This document shows, one piece after another, positions 5,165 to 7,625 of a stretch of 7,625 nucleotides of DNA. The number at the start of each line of letters is the position of its first letter. Positions within the stretch are counted from its first letter, which is position 1. The DNA is from Eubacteriales bacterium (lineage in GTDB: Bacteria; Bacillota; Clostridia; Christensenellales; CAG-138), in contig JAQVRG010000068.1 of assembly GCA_028701165.1 (NCBI GenBank), forward strand, positions 1 through 7,625. The letters run 5' to 3'. Made by a program: the position numbers and the translations under genes. The notes beneath the pieces are model-generated. The model was given only the letters and a program-made list of their open reading frames with translations. It did not search any database and was not told the DNA's origin.

Positions 5165-7237
5165 ATGAAGAACTACTGTGCAGCGAATATTCGCAACATC
5201 GGCGTTTTCGGTCATGGAAGCGAAGGAAAAACGACCTTAACCGAAGCGATGCTGCTCAACGCGGGTCTCATCGATCGCATGGGACGCGTTGACAACGGCA
5301 CGACCACTACGGACTTTGATCCGGAAGAAGTCAAACGTAACATTTCCATTAACATGGCGCTTGCGCCGTTCGAATGGAACGACGTTAAGGTAAACCTTAT
5401 CGACGCGCCGGGTTTCTTCGATTTTTACGGCGAAGTCGCTTCCGCTATGGCGCTTTGCGATGCTGCACTGATCGTTGTAGGCGCGGTTTCCGGCCCCGTT
5501 GTAGGCGCGGAAAAGGCGATGTCCATCTCTAAAAAGTGCGGCAAAGCGCGCATGATGGTCATTAACCAGATGGATCGTGAAAACGCCAATTTCGATAAAG
5601 TCATGGCGGAGATCAACGAGAAATTCGGCCCGAGCGTGGTGCCCATTCAGCTTCCGATCATGGAAGGCGGCGCTTTCAAGGGCTATATTGATTTGCTGAA
5701 CATGAAAGCGAAGCTGTTTGACGGCGTCAAGGAAAAGGACGCGGACGTACCGGCGGCTTTGCAGGATAAAGCGCAGAAGCTGCTTGAACAGCTTACGGAA
5801 GCGGCTGCGGAAAGCGACGAGGAACTGATGGAGAAGTTCTTCGACGCGGGCGAGCTTACCCATGATGAAATGCTTGCAGGCCTGTCTAAGGGCGTGCTGG
5901 ACGGCGTTGTAACGCCTGTTTGCTGCTGCGCGGCGCTTCCCAATATCGGCGTGACCACGCTGATGAACAATTTGGTGCATTATATGCCCTCCGCCGAAAA
6001 CACAAAGGCGCCGGCCGCCACAGACGCGAAATCCGGCGATGCTGTTACGGTCAAGGGCGACGGCAAGTTCGCAGCACAGGTTATCAAGACCGTTAACGAT
6101 CAGTTCGGTAAGTATTCCATCGTAAAGGTCTTCCGCGGTACGCTGAGCGTTGAAACGCCGCTGTATAATTCCAACGCGGAGAAAAATGAGAAGTCCACCG
6201 CGCCCGTTATGCTGCGCGGCAAAAAGACGATCAATACCGATAAACTCATTGCCGGCGATATCGGCGCGCTCCCCAAGCTGCAATACACCAATACCGGCGA
6301 CACGCTTTGCGATCCGTCCGCGCCGGTGGTCTTTGCGCCGGTCGATTTCCCCAAACCCAGCATTTCCCTGGCAGTTTCCGCCAAGAAGCAGGGTGAGGAG
6401 GATAAGGTTTTCGCGGGCTTGAATAAGCTCTTGGAAGAAGACCCGACCATGCGTATTGAAAAGAATGTGGAAACGGGCGACGTTTTGATCTGCGGCCTTG
6501 GCGAGGTGCATTTGGATGTGCTTTGCTCCAAGCTTAAGAACAAGACCGGTGTGGAAGCGCAGATCAGCGATCCCCGCATACCTTACCGTGAGACGATTCG
6601 CGGCACGGCGGAGGCCGAAGGTAAGCATAAGAAGCAAACCGGCGGCAGCGGCCAGTTCGGCGTTGTCAACATGCGCTTTGAACCCACGACGGACGGCACC
6701 GACTTTGAGTTCGTGAACGCGATCGTCGGCGGCGTTGTGCCTAAGGAATACATTCCCGCCGTTGAAAAGGGTACGCGCGAAGCGATGCAGCACGGCGTAT
6801 TGGCAGGCTATCCGATGATCGGCGTCAAAGCCACGCTGTTCTTCGGCAAATACCATCCCGTAGATTCCAAGGAAGTGGCGTTTAAGTCCGCAGCCCGCCT
6901 TGCCTATAAGGCAGCCTGCGCACAGGCGCAGCCCGCATTGATCGAGCCGATCTACTGCTACAAGATCTTGGTGCCCAGCGACTATACCGGCGCTGTTATG
7001 GGCGATCTGTCCAGCCGCCGCGGCCGCGTATTGGGCATGAACCCCACAGAGGACGGCACGGAGGTGGTTGCGGAAGCACCCTTGTCCGAAATGTTCAAAT
7101 ATGCCACCGATCTGCGTTCCATGACGCAGGCGAGAGGTTCCTTCACAAGCGAATTTGTGCGCTACGAAGACGTTCCGGCCTTTGAGGCCAAGAAGATCAT
7201 CGAGTCCGCGCAGCGCGACGAGGATGAGGACGAATAA
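5165..7237 (+). CDS. elongation factor G paralogue (EF-G-like, class-II type)
   Basis: A five-domain translational GTPase of 690 aa, the usual EF-G length. The G domain (1-about 275) has P-loop GHGSEGKTT (16-24) instead of the AHIDAGKTT of canonical EF-G, switch II DAPGFFDF (80-87) with Phe84 where EF-G has the catalytic-type His, and NQMD (134-137) where NKMD is usual. Domain II spans about 295-385 and domain III about 395-470 (GLGEVHLDVL at 444-453). Domain IV starts near 475 with HKKQTGGSGQFG (488-499) and has tip sequence HGVLAGYP (543-550). Domain V (597-680) has SRRGRVLGM (617-625), and the tail is acidic (DEDEDE). P-loop and domain IV match the EF-G-like paralogues rather than the main translocase. 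Pipelines would probably call it fusA, but a separate canonical fusA is expected elsewhere in the genome. Its role is not established. AGGGGG (5153-5158), 6 nt upstream, supports the ATG. Transcribed alone, from its own promoter to its own terminator. Confidence 0.93.
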   Translation: MKNYCAANIRNIGVFGHGSEGKTTLTEAMLLNAGLIDRMGRVDNGTTTTDFDPEEVKRNISINMALAPFEWNDVKVNLIDAPGFFDFYGEVASAMALCDAALIVVGAVSGPVVGAEKAMSISKKCGKARMMVINQMDRENANFDKVMAEINEKFGPSVVPIQLPIMEGGAFKGYIDLLNMKAKLFDGVKEKDADVPAALQDKAQKLLEQLTEAAAESDEELMEKFFDAGELTHDEMLAGLSKGVLDGVVTPVCCCAALPNIGVTTLMNNLVHYMPSAENTKAPAATDAKSGDAVTVKGDGKFAAQVIKTVNDQFGKYSIVKVFRGTLSVETPLYNSNAEKNEKSTAPVMLRGKKTINTDKLIAGDIGALPKLQYTNTGDTLCDPSAPVVFAPVDFPKPSISLAVSAKKQGEEDKVFAGLNKLLEEDPTMRIEKNVETGDVLICGLGEVHLDVLCSKLKNKTGVEAQISDPRIPYRETIRGTAEAEGKHKKQTGGSGQFGVVNMRFEPTTDGTDFEFVNAIVGGVVPKEYIPAVEKGTREAMQHGVLAGYPMIGVKATLFFGKYHPVDSKEVAFKSAARLAYKAACAQAQPALIEPIYCYKILVPSDYTGAVMGDLSSRRGRVLGMNPTEDGTEVVAEAPLSEMFKYATDLRSMTQARGSFTSEFVRYEDVPAFEAKKIIESAQRDEDEDE

Positions 7238-7253
7238 TCAGCATGCAAAAGCT

Positions 7254-7282
7254 GGAGTCTCGCAGGCGCGGGACTCCCTTTT
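7254..7282 (+). terminator. intrinsic terminator after the EF-G-like gene
   Basis: GGAGTC (7254-7259) pairs with GACTCC (7272-7277), continued by a T-G wobble and CGC/GCG around an AGGC loop. This gives a 10-bp stem, followed by CTTTT. It lies 16 bp past the stop codon. Confidence 0.85.
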
Positions 7283-7335
7283 CATGTAGGGGTGTTTTGT
7301 TCGTTAATTCATCATGTTTTAACAATAAGTTTCCT

Positions 7336-7363
7336 TTGCATACCAAGTTGTATATGGTAAAAT
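7336..7363 (+). promoter_or_regulatory. probable promoter for the gene at 7393
   Basis: TTGCAT (7336-7341), a 16-base spacer and TAAAAT (7358-7363) lie in an AT-rich stretch between the EF-G-like terminator and the next ATG. Transcription would start near 7370, leaving room for the Shine-Dalgarno at 7381-7387. Confidence 0.5.
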
Positions 7364-7392
7364 ATATAAAAAGTATGGAATGAGGAACGCAC

Positions 7393-7625
7393 ATGGAAAT
7401 GAAATCCCGGCCGCCGCAGGTTGACGGAACGCTTCGTAAGTTTGCGCTGCGCGTGCCTGAGGTCATAAGAAGGTGCAGCGGTATCGTCATATTCGGCAAG
7501 CGGATCAAATCCCTTGTGTTTTCAACCGATATCTGCATCATCCGAAATGTAAACGCGGACGCCGTGATCGCGGTGTATCCCTTTACGCCGCAACCCATCA
7601 TCACGCAGTCGCTTGTGACCGCCGC
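7393..7625 (+). CDS. conserved-looking protein of unknown function (partial, N-terminal 77 residues)
   Basis: The reading frame is open to the window edge. TGAGGAA (7381-7387) lies just upstream of ATG 7393; a second in-frame ATG is at 7399. The fragment begins with a polar MEMKSRPPQVDG segment. It continues as an apparently folded alpha/beta region: a helix-like stretch LRKFALRVPEVIRRC (14-28), a strand GIVIFG (30-35), KSLVFSTDICIIRN (39-52), then DAVIAVYPFTPQP (56-68) and the start of a helix. There is no signal peptide and no membrane segment. The alternating hydrophobic strands and YPFTPQP motif look like a cytoplasmic enzyme or binding domain. I do not recognise the family with enough certainty to name a function. 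It has its own candidate promoter and follows a terminator, so it is not part of the EF-G-like transcript. Confidence 0.8.
   Translation, partial: MEMKSRPPQVDGTLRKFALRVPEVIRRCSGIVIFGKRIKSLVFSTDICIIRNVNADAVIAVYPFTPQPIITQSLVTA

Noticed and set aside
5237..6856. A 539-codon open frame on the minus strand opposite the EF-G-like gene.
   Set aside because: It is antisense to a clearly conserved protein, has no recognisable motifs and is explained by codon bias of the coding strand.
7303..7323. GTTAA/TTAAC inverted repeat between the EF-G-like terminator and the last gene.
   Set aside because: Five AT-rich base pairs around an 11-base loop are expected by chance in such a sequence.

Overview
The window reads as a chromosomal housekeeping segment of a mid-GC Gram-positive bacterium, most likely a member of Clostridia. 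The evidence is strong GGAGG-type ribosome binding sites before most genes, three well-formed housekeeping-type promoters, two lipoproteins with short hydrophobic leaders, the infC-rpmI-rplT order with an attenuator-type leader, and Firmicute-like protein sequences. The genus cannot be fixed from the sequence. There is no tRNA, rRNA, CRISPR array, insertion sequence or phage gene, and no gene-free stretch longer than about 190 bases.

Layout. On the left edge, on the minus strand, lies the N-terminal part of a substrate-binding lipoprotein of a NitT/TauT/THI5-like ABC transporter (1-279). A 188-bp divergent intergenic region carries a good promoter for a lipoprotein foldase of the PrsA/SurA parvulin family (468-1625). 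A long-form alanyl-tRNA editing protein, AlaX (1719-2927), follows on the same strand. Next come a consensus promoter, an attenuator leader of the L20-leader type, and the operon for initiation factor IF3, ribosomal protein L35 and ribosomal protein L20 (3106-4210). A GC-rich terminator hairpin separates rplT from a SpoU/TrmH-family RNA 2'-O-methyltransferase (4272-5045). An EF-G paralogue of the 'EF-G-like' class (5165-7237) has its own promoter and terminator. The window ends inside an unrecognised conserved-looking gene (7393-7625).

How the genes fit together. Six consecutive genes (alaX, infC, rpmI, rplT, the methyltransferase and the EF-G paralogue) act in or around translation: tRNA proofreading, initiation, 50S assembly, RNA modification and a translational GTPase. 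The infC leader shows the parts of a feedback switch. It has a strong promoter, a 13-bp terminator hairpin ending directly against the infC Shine-Dalgarno, and an upstream 11-nt segment that can pair with the 5' arm and loop of that hairpin. In Firmicutes such leaders respond to L20, the product of the third gene. The infC start appears to be AUA, in keeping with the non-canonical starts known for this gene.

I found no clear new multi-gene system. The points most worth a second look are the infC leader and start codon, the parvulin domain lacking both active-site histidines, and the EF-G paralogue with altered G3, G4 and G5 motifs.
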